This document shows, one piece after another, positions 44,385-53,254 of a DNA stretch of 64,000 bases; the first letter of the stretch is position 1; each line of letters opens with the position of its first letter. The notes beneath the pieces were generated by a model, which had not been told where the DNA came from, did not search any database, and saw only the letters and a program-made list of their open reading frames with translations. The DNA lies in contig NZ_JBHWLR010000016.1 of the NCBI RefSeq assembly GCF_042731755.1, positions 62,001 to 126,000 of the forward strand, given 5' to 3'. Origin of the DNA: Promicromonospora sp042731755. Lineage in GTDB: Bacteria; Actinomycetota; Actinomycetes; Actinomycetales; Cellulomonadaceae. The position numbers were made by a program, and so were the translations under genes.

Positions 44385-47300
44385 GTGATTCCGACGCATG
44401 TTCCGACAGGCCGTACCAGGAGGCGAGGTGGCGCGAGGTGGCGCCGTGGACTCGCCGTGGTTGCCGCCTCAGCACTGATCGCCACGACAGCCGGCCTCCC
44501 CGCCGCGGCCGTGGACAACTACCCGGACGAGCCGGCAGAGGCCGCGGCCAGCGTGCTGGCGGCCGAGCTGATGCAGCAGGCGCTGCTAGGCGCGGCGACG
44601 TCCGACGCGGGGTCAGCGAGCAACCCGGGCCCGAACACCGAGAACCTGGACGTTGATGTCCTGGGCTCGCAGGTGCTCGCGCTCGGTGACCTCCAGCTCC
44701 CGGTGGACCAGTTCCTCGACTTCGGGCAGATCGGCGCCCTCGCCAGCACGAGCGAGGCGTCCGGCCCGGCCGACGCGCACGCCGTATCCGGTCTGCTGGG
44801 CGCCGACGGCGGCGTCACGCTCGACGGAGCGGAGGACGCGTTCGGCACGGCCAGCATCGACGTCCTGTCGCTGGCCCGGCTCGCCGGCGTCGACGGCATC
44901 TCGGACGCGGTGGTCGACCAGCTCACGATCGAGCTCGGTGCCCTGGCCGCGGAGGTCACCGCCGAGGACGGCGTGATCCTCGACCCCGACGGCGGAGTGA
45001 CCGGCCCGGGCCAGTACCGGCTCGGCGACGGCACGCTGCTGCTCCACTCACCCGTCGTGGAGGACGCCGCGGCCACGATCTTCGACATCGGCGGCGCCGT
45101 CGACTCGCAGATCGAGACGCTGGTCAACGACACCTTCGACGTGTCGGAGCTGACCGCGCTCCTGTCGGCCGTCCCGGGCATCCCGGAGCCGACGGTCACG
45201 GTGGACTCGAACATGCAGGAGACGCTGTTCCAGTCCGTGGTCGGGGAACCGATCACCTCGGCGAACCAGCTCGTGACCATCGACTTCTCGACCGGTGAGC
45301 TGCAGATCCACCTGGAGCACCTGGTCGAGGGCAACGACCCCTGGGGCGGCGGTGATGACGTCGGCATGAACGGCCTGGCGCCCAACTACGAGGTGCTGGA
45401 CGACCAGACGTACCCGCAGATCGCCGAGGGCGTGCACGAGATCATGCAGGAGGCCACGCGCATCATGATCGGCGCGATCGAGGACTCCCTGAACGCGGTG
45501 ACGATCAACATCGCGTTCTTCGACGAGTCCCCGCTCGGCACCCTCGACGTCTCGTGGTCGGTGCCGCTGGCGGACGCTGTCAATGGCAACTTCCCGCAGG
45601 TCGTGAACAACAGCACGGGGACGCAGGCGATCACCGGCACCCTGCTGGCCACGACGATCAACGGCCTCGGCAACGCCGCGGCGCCGATCTTCGGCACGGT
45701 CTACGACCTCGTCATCAGCGACGAGGGCGACCAGATCTTCGACCTGCTGATCAACGACCTCAAGTCTGGCATCACGTCGACCATCGGCGCCGCGCTGTCG
45801 CCCGTGTTCGACGTGCTGGTCCAGTTCGTCTCTCTGCAGATCAACCACCAGGAGACGGCGACCTGCACCACGGCGGGCGGCGACGAGCTGCTCGGCCAGG
45901 TCGAGGTGTCCGCGCTCAGCCTGGGCCTGGTCCAGTCGGCCGACGCCGGCCGCATCGGGCTCGGCAACGCCGGCGTGCGCGTCGACGCCTGCGACCTCGC
46001 AGCCATCGCCCCGACGCTGACAGCGGACCCGGCGGAGGTCGCGCCGGGCGGCACCACCACGGTGACCGGCGCGGGCTACACGCCCGATGCCACGGTGACG
46101 GTGCAGCTCACGGACGCCGACGGCAACCCCGTGGGCGACCCGGTCACGGTCGACACCGACGCCGAGGGCGGCTTCACGACGCCGCTGGTGGTGCCGGAGG
46201 ACGCAGAGCCGGGCGACTACACCGTAGTCGGCACGGACGACACCACGGGCACCCCGGCGGAGGCTCCGCTGACGGTGACCGACGTCCCGGTAGTCACGCC
46301 GGAGCTGACGGTCGACCCGACCGAGGTGGCCCCCGGTGAGTGCACGGAGGTCTCGGGCACGGCCTACACGCCGAGCTCGACCGCGACCGTTCAGCTGACG
46401 GACGCGGACGGCGACCCGGTGGGTGACTCGATCACCGTCGACACTGACGAGAACGGTGCCTTCACCACCGAGCTGTGCGTCCCGCAGGACGCCGAACCGG
46501 GCGACTACACGGTGGTCGGCACGGACGATGCGACGGGCACCCCCGCGGAGGCTCCGCTGGCGGTGACCCCCGCCGCAGCGATCGAACCGGCGATCACGGT
46601 AGCCCCGTCGGAGGTCGCCCCGGGAGGCACGACGACGGTGACCGGTGAGGGCTTCACGCCGGACAGCACCGCCACGGTCCAGCTCACGGACGTCGACGGC
46701 AACCCCGTCGGTGACCCGGTCGCCGTCGACACCGACGAGAACGGTGCCTTTACGACGCCCCTCGTGGTGCCAGACGACGCCGAGCCGGGCGACTTCACCG
46801 TCGTCGGCACCGACGACACCACCGGCACCCCGGCCGAGGCGCCGCTGACCGTGATCACGGGGGCCGAGCAGTGCGAGTCGGCCCCGGCGATCACGGTGAC
46901 GCCGAGCTCGACCCCCGCGGGCGAGGACGTCACGGTGGTCGGCACGGGCTTCCCGGCCGGTGTCGACGTAACGGTGCAGCTCACGGACGCCGACGGCAAC
47001 CCCGTGGGCGAGCCGGTCGTGGTGACCCCGGACGAGACCTGCTCGTTCTCCACGCCGTACTCGGTCCCGGAGGACGCGGAGCCGGGTGACTACGAGGTCG
47101 TGGCCGAGCCCGAGGACGGCAGCGAGGGTGCGACCGCACCTCTGACCGTCGAGGGCGCGGGCGACGGTCCAGCGATCACCGTGGACCCGGCCGAGGCCCA
47201 CGCGAGCGAGGAAGTCACAGTCACCGGTACCGGCTACACGCCGGACTCGACGGTGGACCTGGAGATCGTGAGCGACCTGGGCGTGCTGTACACGGCCAGC

Positions 47301-49394
47301 GCGATCCCGACGGACGAGGAGGGTGGCTTCGAGCACGTGGTGATGCTGCCCGCCGACTCGTACCCGACGGCGTACGTCGTCACGGGTACGGACGCCGAGG
47401 ATCTGACTGCGGACACGGACCTGACGGTCCTGCCGTTGGAGCCGACCCTGACGGTCGACCCGTCCGAGGCGTACCCGGGTGACGAGGTCACCGTGACGGG
47501 TGCTGGGTACACGCCGGACTCGACGGTGGACCTGGAGATCGCAAGCGACCTGGGCGTCCTTTACACCGCGGGCGACATCCCGACGGACGAGGAGGGCGGT
47601 TTCGAGTACGTGGTGACGCTGCCGGAGGACTCTGCTCCAACGGACTACGTGGGCACGGGCACGGACTTCTCGACCGACGTGTTCGCTACCGACGACCTGG
47701 TGGTCCTGGACCCGGCGGCCGCGATCGACCCGACGATCACGGTGGCCCCGTCGGAGGTCGCCCCGGGCGGCACGACGACGGTCACGGGCGAGGGCTTCAC
47801 GCCGGACAGCACCGCGACGGTCCAGCTCACCGACGCCGACGGTAACCCGGTCGGCGACCCGGTCCAGGTCGACACGGACGCCGACGGTGGTTTCACGACG
47901 CCGCTGGTGGTGCCGGAGGACGCCGAGCCGGGTGACTTCACGCTGGTCGCTACCGACGACACGACGGGTACACCTGCCGAGGCGCCGCTGACCGTGATCA
48001 CCGCGGCCGAGCAGTGCGAGTCGGCGCCCGCGCTCACGGTGACCCCGTCGTCCGCTCCGGCGGGCACGGATGTCACGGTGGTCGGCACCGGCTTCCCGGC
48101 CGGTGTCGACGTGACGGTGCAGCTCACGGACGCCGACGGCAACCCGGTGGGCGAGCCCGTCCTGGTCACGCCGGACGAGACCTGCTCGTTCGCCACCCCG
48201 TACCCGATCCCCGAGGGGACCGATCCGGGTGACTACGAGGTCGTGGCGGAGCCCGAGGACGGCAGCGAGGGTGCGACCGCACCTCTGACCGTCGAAGGCG
48301 CGGACGTCGCGCCGGCGATCACGGTCGCCCCGTCGGAGGTCGCCCCCGGTGGCACGACGACGGTGACCGGTGAGGGCTTCACGCCGGTCGCGACTGCCAC
48401 GGTGCAGCTCACGGACGCCGACGGCGACCCCGTCGGTGACCCCGTCACCGTGGACACCGACGAGACCGGTGCCTTCACGACCGACCTCGCCGTGCCCGAG
48501 GACGCCGAGCCCGGCGACTACACCGTGGTCGCCACGGACGACACGACCGGTACCCCGGCTGAGGCCGCGCTCGTCGTGGCCACCGGAGCGGGTCCGGGCG
48601 AGGAGTGCACCGACCCGACGCTGGTCGCCGACCCGACCACCGTCGAGCCGGGCGGCGAGGTGACGGTCACCGGTACGGGCTTCCCGGCCGGCGTCGAGGT
48701 GACGGTCACCCTGACGGACGCCGCGGGCGAGCCGGTCGGCGAGCCGGTCACGGTGCTGCCGGACGAGTCGTGCGGGTTCACCGCCACGATCACCGTCCCG
48801 CAGGACGCCGAGCCCGGCGTGCACGTCATCGTGGCTGAGCCGGAGGATGGCAGCGATGGTGCCGAGGTGCCGATCACGGTGGCCGGGCCTGGTGCCCGAA
48901 CCCTGAGCGCGTGGTTCGAGGAGGACACGGTGGCACCGGGGTCCAGCCAGACCTTCTACGCCTCGGGCTTCGAGCCGGGCGAGATGGTGGTCGGGACGGT
49001 CCGTTCGACGTCGCTGCGGCTGCCGGCGGTCGCCGCGGACGACTCCGGCACGGTCCGGTGGACGTTCACGGTCCCGTCTGACCTCGCGACGGGGACGCAC
49101 ATCGGTATCGCCACCAGCACGACCATCGGGGACTCGGCGGCCGCTCAGTTCAAGGTCGTCCCGACGTCCGCGAGCGGGGGAGATGGTGACGGCGCCGGCA
49201 CGGGCTCTACCGGCGGCTCCGGCTCTGGTGGTGGGAACGACTCCGGCCCCCTGGCCTCGACCGGGGCTGACGTGGCCACGCTGGTGACGGCCACACTGCT
49301 CCTGCTCGGTATCGGTGCGTTGCTGATCCGGCGGCGCCGTGAACTCAGCATGCTGGTCGCAACTGCCGCGGGACGTGTACCGGACGAGGAGTGA
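44385..49394 (+). CDS. Giant cell-wall-anchored surface protein (choice-of-anchor G, Ig-like repeats, LAxTG)
   Basis: 1669 residues from GTG 44385 (GTG 44376 overlaps the ribosome site and is rejected). Signal peptide WRRGLAVVAASALIATTAGLP, cleavage near residue 38-41. Residues ~45-540 form the choice-of-anchor-G domain (SGLLGADGGVTLDG..., several hydrophobic strands). Then eleven Ig-like domains (46011-49163). The C-terminus has a Gly/Ser linker, LASTG at 1623-1627, a membrane segment and RRRR: a class-E sortase (LAxTG) signal. Domains 2, 4, 8 and 10 hold Cys pairs likely to form disulfides. It is probably an adhesin or biofilm scaffold. No sortase gene is nearby. Confidence 0.9.
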   Translation: MIPTHVPTGRTRRRGGARWRRGLAVVAASALIATTAGLPAAAVDNYPDEPAEAAASVLAAELMQQALLGAATSDAGSASNPGPNTENLDVDVLGSQVLALGDLQLPVDQFLDFGQIGALASTSEASGPADAHAVSGLLGADGGVTLDGAEDAFGTASIDVLSLARLAGVDGISDAVVDQLTIELGALAAEVTAEDGVILDPDGGVTGPGQYRLGDGTLLLHSPVVEDAAATIFDIGGAVDSQIETLVNDTFDVSELTALLSAVPGIPEPTVTVDSNMQETLFQSVVGEPITSANQLVTIDFSTGELQIHLEHLVEGNDPWGGGDDVGMNGLAPNYEVLDDQTYPQIAEGVHEIMQEATRIMIGAIEDSLNAVTINIAFFDESPLGTLDVSWSVPLADAVNGNFPQVVNNSTGTQAITGTLLATTINGLGNAAAPIFGTVYDLVISDEGDQIFDLLINDLKSGITSTIGAALSPVFDVLVQFVSLQINHQETATCTTAGGDELLGQVEVSALSLGLVQSADAGRIGLGNAGVRVDACDLAAIAPTLTADPAEVAPGGTTTVTGAGYTPDATVTVQLTDADGNPVGDPVTVDTDAEGGFTTPLVVPEDAEPGDYTVVGTDDTTGTPAEAPLTVTDVPVVTPELTVDPTEVAPGECTEVSGTAYTPSSTATVQLTDADGDPVGDSITVDTDENGAFTTELCVPQDAEPGDYTVVGTDDATGTPAEAPLAVTPAAAIEPAITVAPSEVAPGGTTTVTGEGFTPDSTATVQLTDVDGNPVGDPVAVDTDENGAFTTPLVVPDDAEPGDFTVVGTDDTTGTPAEAPLTVITGAEQCESAPAITVTPSSTPAGEDVTVVGTGFPAGVDVTVQLTDADGNPVGEPVVVTPDETCSFSTPYSVPEDAEPGDYEVVAEPEDGSEGATAPLTVEGAGDGPAITVDPAEAHASEEVTVTGTGYTPDSTVDLEIVSDLGVLYTASAIPTDEEGGFEHVVMLPADSYPTAYVVTGTDAEDLTADTDLTVLPLEPTLTVDPSEAYPGDEVTVTGAGYTPDSTVDLEIASDLGVLYTAGDIPTDEEGGFEYVVTLPEDSAPTDYVGTGTDFSTDVFATDDLVVLDPAAAIDPTITVAPSEVAPGGTTTVTGEGFTPDSTATVQLTDADGNPVGDPVQVDTDADGGFTTPLVVPEDAEPGDFTLVATDDTTGTPAEAPLTVITAAEQCESAPALTVTPSSAPAGTDVTVVGTGFPAGVDVTVQLTDADGNPVGEPVLVTPDETCSFATPYPIPEGTDPGDYEVVAEPEDGSEGATAPLTVEGADVAPAITVAPSEVAPGGTTTVTGEGFTPVATATVQLTDADGDPVGDPVTVDTDETGAFTTDLAVPEDAEPGDYTVVATDDTTGTPAEAALVVATGAGPGEECTDPTLVADPTTVEPGGEVTVTGTGFPAGVEVTVTLTDAAGEPVGEPVTVLPDESCGFTATITVPQDAEPGVHVIVAEPEDGSDGAEVPITVAGPGARTLSAWFEEDTVAPGSSQTFYASGFEPGEMVVGTVRSTSLRLPAVAADDSGTVRWTFTVPSDLATGTHIGIATSTTIGDSAAAQFKVVPTSASGGDGDGAGTGSTGGSGSGGGNDSGPLASTGADVATLVTATLLLLGIGALLIRRRRELSMLVATAAGRVPDEE
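46011..49163 (+). repeat. Tandem Ig-like repeat region of the adhesin
   Basis: Eleven units of about 90-100 codons. Type A (GGTTTVTGEGFTPDSTATVQ) and type B (FPAGVDVTVQLTDADGN with Cys) alternate. The A-B pair beginning 46587 recurs at 47729 and the related pair at 48312, while units 5 and 6 (STVDLEI) are a second duplicated type. Copies are nearly identical in DNA, so unequal recombination could change the protein's length. Confidence 0.85.
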
Positions 49395-49807
49395 CAGTAC
49401 AGATGACCGCCATCGAGTGAAGCAGTGGTCGCAGTGCTGGGTTTGTGCTTGTTTCCCCCTCTCGACCCGCGCTCCCCCCCCCCCCCCCCCACCTCCACCG
49501 GCCTTTTTTCCCCCCCACCTTCCCCCCCCCCCCCCCCTCCCCCCNNNNNNNNNNACATCGGGACGGAGCAGTCCGCCGGGTGATCTTCCGTTCGTCCCCG
49601 CCTACCTGGGGCGGCGGGGGGGGGAAGGGGGGGTGGGAGGGCGTGGTTGGGCGTGTTCCCCCCCCCCAGGCCCAGCGCTGCGACCATTGACCGACAGTCG
49701 CAGTGGTCTTGGTCGCGCGCAAATTTCATCCCTTACGTACGCTTCATCCCCAGAAGTTGATCGAAAATCATGCAGCGACCGTCGTGCAGGAGCGGTGAGG
49801 GGGAAAC
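49395..49807 (+). other. Intergenic stretch with assembly gap and homopolymer noise
   Basis: After the adhesin stop the sequence degrades into poly-C (from about 49475), then 10 N at 49545-49554, then poly-G/C runs (49616-49668). Arms at 49426-49441 and 49671-49686 are inverted copies (15/16), so a strong hairpin, probably the adhesin terminator, may have blocked sequencing. No gene is credible here. Confidence 0.6.
49721..49745 (+). promoter_or_regulatory. Conserved box upstream of LuxR-2
   Basis: AATTTCATCCCTTACGTACG and the bases to 49745 are about 80% identical to 53186-53208 upstream of LuxR-3, while flanking DNA differs. It probably binds a shared regulator or is a common promoter. Confidence 0.5.
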
Positions 49808-52210
49808 GTGGCCGGAGTTGGCCCTCGCGGGGTGGCGCCACAGTCCGAATTCTCGGGAATCGGACCTGGCGGCAGCGGTGTTTACGGCAGGGACTCGGAA
49901 CTGCGGCTGATCGGGTCGTTCGCCTTCGACCTGGACCCAACGATGCTGGTGGTCGCCGGTCTTAGCGGCGCGGGCAAGACGTGCACCGTCATGGCCGCGT
50001 TGGAGCGCGCCGGCCTTGGGGCTTCGACGGTCCGGATCGCGTACTCGGCCTCTCAGGGCCCGTACGTCGAAACAACGTTCGGCGGGCAAGTGCTTGAACT
50101 TCCGGGACTGGTTGCTGACACGAGCCAACACAACGAGCTGGACCCTGACCAACTGCTTGAAGCACTTGGAGCGGTGACCACCTCGAGCGGGCCTCGAGTT
50201 CTTTTCGTCGACGACGTCGACGTGCTCACCTCTGACCGCGCCGCCTGGCTGGGGCGCCTGACGGATACGGCCTATGACGACGGCTGGCGCGTGATCGTCG
50301 CAGCTCGGCACGTTCCGGCTCAGCCGAAGCTTGATGAGATGGATGTCCTGGCTCTTGGCCCGCTGGATCCGGCGCCGCTGCGGCAGCTGCTGCAGCAGGA
50401 ACTGCACCAGTTGATCGCCGAGGACGTCGTCGCGCAGCTGCGATGGTGGAGCGGGGGAGTGCCGCAGGTTGCTCTCGAACTTGCCAACCAGCTCAATCCG
50501 GAGCAGCTCAGGGGCAACAAGGTTTGGGCTGGTCCTGAGACTGTGGGGCTTGTGGCTCGGCGTGCATACCGGCCAATTCTGGACAGCCTGAACAGCGCCC
50601 AGGCCCGCAACCTTGCGCGAACGGTTTTACACCCGAACGTGGCAGATCTTGTTGGGCGGGCTCATGACAGGCACCTTCGGGCGGTGCCGCACGGGGTCGC
50701 GAAGCGCCATGCCGACGAGTTGGCCGAACAGCACCCGCTCCTCGCGCTACTGTGCCGGAGCCAAACCGGCGCCAAGCGGGCAGCGAGCGTCGCCGAGGGG
50801 CTCGGCCCGGCCGACATGGTTGCTGCAGCCCTGGACGGTCTGCACCTCGAGGACTTGGCCGGCGTGACTGCGGCAGAGATTACGCCGCGCATCACGGCAG
50901 GCGTGGTCGCCGTCGCGCTGCTGACGGGTACTACTCTTGCGGCAGGCCGGACCGGGGAACGGTTGCTGCGGCACATGAGCCCTGAGTGGACCGACCATCT
51001 GTGGTGGCGCAGCCCGCCATCCGACCCTGCGGCGCGGGCCGCGGGAGCGCGTGTGGCTGCCGCTCTCATTGTTCTGGAGGGCAGCGGACAGCTGCTCGAT
51101 CCGGCCGGCTTCCGGTCAGACTTGGATCGTCTCGATCAAGTCCCCGAGCCGCACTGGGTCGGCGTCTGCATCCGGGTGCGAAGTCGCCTGCTGCTGGGCG
51201 ACGTCGCTCAGGCTCGTCGGCTGCTGGACGTCCTGACGTGTCGTGGAATCGAACCGACGGCCGCCGAGATCGTTGCCCGGGATCTGGCCGAGGCGAGCAT
51301 CGAGATCGCCGAAGGTCGCCCGGGCAACGCCCGCGCACACCTTGCACACGCCGCACAACTGCGACCTGGTATCCACAGCTGGCTCCCGGTGCGGGGTCAC
51401 GAGGCACTCGTCAGCGCCATGCTTGACGGACAAACACCTGTGGGCTGCTCCCTGCCGTCACCCAGTCCGTGGTCGGAACGCGCCATGGGTGAGTATGCCC
51501 TGGACCTGGGTACGGCATGTCTCGCCGTGGGGCAGACCGAGCAGGCAAGCGTGCTCCTGACGGGCGGGCTCGAGCGCTGTGCCTGGCCCTACCGTGGCAG
51601 GTCACAGAGTCGTGCCGACCTGGTAGAAGCCCACATCGTCACCGATGGCAGGCTCCGATCACGAGCGCGCCGTCTGGTTCGGCCACCCCTGGCGGCCGAG
51701 GAGCAGGTCCACGTCAACGCCGCCGCATCGTCAATGCGGACCTCGATCCTGTTGGCGACCGACAAGAGAACCACGGGCCTCGACGACTGGTTGCCAGTTG
51801 GTCGTGCGCGACTCACACCCTGGCTGCGCCTGCGATCTCTGATCGCCTACGGCCACCGACACCTTAAGCACGGAGATGACTGGTCGCTCCAGCAAGCCGC
51901 CCGCGAAGCACGGACACTCGCAGATCTGGCCGGTGTGCCGGGGTGGTCTGGCGCGATCGATGCGGCACTCAACTCAGATGGTCCGGACCGCGAAGAGCTG
52001 GAGCGATTGAGTGAGGGCGAGCGCGCCCTGGTCCGGCTGGTCGCACACGGCGCGACCAACGCGCAGATAGCCGGCGCCGTGTACCTGTCACAGCGATCGG
52101 TAGCCAACCGGTTTAGTCAGATCTACACCCGACTGCGTGTCAGGGACCGCAGAGAGCTGCTCGAACTCATACAGGTAGAACTACCCGACTGGATCGAAGA
52201 GTCAGACTAG
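49808..52210 (+). CDS. LuxR-type ATPase regulator, paralogue 2
   Basis: 800 residues from GTG 49808 (GAGGGGGAAAC upstream). N-terminal tag VYGRDSELRLIGSFAFDLD, Walker A GLSGAGKTCTVM, Walker B VLFVDDVDVL, helical middle region and C-terminal LuxR HTH (LSEGERALVRLVAHGATNAQIAGAVYLSQRSVANRFSQIYTRLRV). Diverged from paralogues 1 and 3, including Tyr for His in the tag and an insertion in the middle region. Located downstream of the adhesin; a degraded copy of the convergent partner gene follows. Confidence 0.88.
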   Translation: MAGVGPRGVAPQSEFSGIGPGGSGVYGRDSELRLIGSFAFDLDPTMLVVAGLSGAGKTCTVMAALERAGLGASTVRIAYSASQGPYVETTFGGQVLELPGLVADTSQHNELDPDQLLEALGAVTTSSGPRVLFVDDVDVLTSDRAAWLGRLTDTAYDDGWRVIVAARHVPAQPKLDEMDVLALGPLDPAPLRQLLQQELHQLIAEDVVAQLRWWSGGVPQVALELANQLNPEQLRGNKVWAGPETVGLVARRAYRPILDSLNSAQARNLARTVLHPNVADLVGRAHDRHLRAVPHGVAKRHADELAEQHPLLALLCRSQTGAKRAASVAEGLGPADMVAAALDGLHLEDLAGVTAAEITPRITAGVVAVALLTGTTLAAGRTGERLLRHMSPEWTDHLWWRSPPSDPAARAAGARVAAALIVLEGSGQLLDPAGFRSDLDRLDQVPEPHWVGVCIRVRSRLLLGDVAQARRLLDVLTCRGIEPTAAEIVARDLAEASIEIAEGRPGNARAHLAHAAQLRPGIHSWLPVRGHEALVSAMLDGQTPVGCSLPSPSPWSERAMGEYALDLGTACLAVGQTEQASVLLTGGLERCAWPYRGRSQSRADLVEAHIVTDGRLRSRARRLVRPPLAAEEQVHVNAAASSMRTSILLATDKRTTGLDDWLPVGRARLTPWLRLRSLIAYGHRHLKHGDDWSLQQAAREARTLADLAGVPGWSGAIDAALNSDGPDREELERLSEGERALVRLVAHGATNAQIAGAVYLSQRSVANRFSQIYTRLRVRDRRELLELIQVELPDWIEESD

Positions 52211-52239
52211 GACCCCGTTCCAGGCGCAGCAGGGGCGCG

Positions 52240-52345
52240 ACTGCCGGGGCAGCCCATCGAGGCGACGGCGCTGATCGTGGGCGCGGCGACTGGGTGACGA
52301 GCCTGTGCAACTCGTTTCGTTCGTAGACCTGGTGTATCAGAGCAG
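52240..52345 (-). pseudogene. Degraded partner-gene fragment after LuxR-2
   Basis: On the minus strand a short frame reads TALIHQVYERNELHRLVT, matching TLLLGRQVYERAEMYQLI of the intact partner at 38296-38742. No start or rest of the gene remains. Confidence 0.45.
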
Positions 52346-52392
52346 TGCGGCTGCAGTCAGTGGCTCAGCACGGGAGGTGCGAGAGAGCGATC

Positions 52393-52423
52393 GCGGGGTC
52401 CTGGAAACGTTCCAGGACCCCGC
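52393..52423. terminator. Strong stem-loop terminator
   Basis: Perfect 14-bp stem GCGGGGTCCTGGAA / TTCCAGGACCCCGC with loop ACG, between the convergent LuxR-2 region and the disordered-protein gene; serves at least the latter. Confidence 0.8.
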
Positions 52424-52445
52424 TCGTATCTGGGCGTCTGGGCGC

Positions 52446-52934
52446 TCAGCCCCAGGTTTCCCCGCTCTGCTGCTCGCCGCCCTGCTCCTGTGAGCCGTAC
52501 TGGCTCGTACCCGAGCCGTACTCAGCTCCGGTGTCGGTACCGCCCTCGGACCGCTCGGTGTACTGGTTGTCGCCGGCCTGGTCATTGGGAGAACCCTCGC
52601 TCCGACCGTAGGCGGAGCCCTGGTCCGACGACTCGCCGTACGAAGCGCCCTCAGCAGACGAGGCGTCCTGGTACTGGCCGGAGGGCTCACCCTGCCCGTA
52701 GGGCGAGGCTTCGGACGGGCGCGACTGCTCGTAGCCGGACGACTCGCCCTGGCCCTCAGCGCCGGGCTCGCCGTACGAAGAGCCCTGTGGAGCCTCCGCC
52801 GACTCGCCGAAGGAGCCCACGGAGCGCTCCGAATCGTTGACTGCCGAGTCGTCCTGGATCTCGCTCGAACCGAAGGCCGACGTCGGCTCCTGGTCGAACT
52901 GGCCCTGCTCGGACTGCTCATAGTTCTCGGTCAT
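52446..52934 (-). CDS. Low-complexity, probably disordered acidic protein
   Basis: 162 residues from ATG 52934 with GAGGAG upstream. Composition is dominated by Ser, Gly, Glu, Gln and Tyr (e.g. SSYGEPGAEGQGESSGYEQS), with short repeated YG/YGE-containing units and no membrane or folded-domain pattern. It is probably intrinsically disordered and could phase-separate or act as a stress or glycine-rich matrix protein. It lies between two LuxR-type regulators, and shares the 320-bp upstream space with LuxR-3. Function unknown. Confidence 0.7.
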   Translation of the reverse strand: MTENYEQSEQGQFDQEPTSAFGSSEIQDDSAVNDSERSVGSFGESAEAPQGSSYGEPGAEGQGESSGYEQSRPSEASPYGQGEPSGQYQDASSAEGASYGESSDQGSAYGRSEGSPNDQAGDNQYTERSEGGTDTGAEYGSGTSQYGSQEQGGEQQSGETWG

Positions 52935-53254
52935 GATGACTCCTCACGTATGCACGTGGAGGGTGTGCCGAATTGCATCCCCCTGCGAAGCCGGGGACCT
53001 ACCCCCGAACGCACAAGAACGTACAGAGGCCGCATGATGTCCGCGACCGATGCCGGGGAAATGTGCAGTGCACAGAATGCACACATCTGGCCAAGATAGC
53101 CTGCCTAGTTGGCTCTAACGCGCCGTTACGGCGCAGGGCATACATTCGTCACGAGCTGACGGGTCCTGGGCGGCCACCGTGCAGGAAATTCATCCACTAC
53201 GTACCCTTCCCTCTGGAACTCACCGAAAGTCAGGTATTCGCGGAAGGGGCGACC
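52935..53254. promoter_or_regulatory. Divergent upstream region of LuxR-3
   Basis: Divergent promoters for the disordered protein and LuxR-3. It contains the conserved box at 53186-53208 (AAATTCATCCACTACGTACC...) shared with LuxR-2. GGAAGGGG sits 6 nt before GTG 53255. A short repeated TGTGCAGTGCACAGAATGCA near 53061 is palindrome-rich. Confidence 0.5.

Noticed and set aside
45048..49100. 1350-codon open frame on the minus strand opposite the adhesin
   Set aside because: It is the antisense shadow of the repetitive high-GC adhesin; its composition (Arg/Gly/His-rich) mirrors the repeats and the plus strand has a signal peptide, domains and sortase motif.
49339..49965. Frames running through the N gap
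   Set aside because: They consist of poly-Pro/poly-Gly from homopolymer noise and cross unknown bases.
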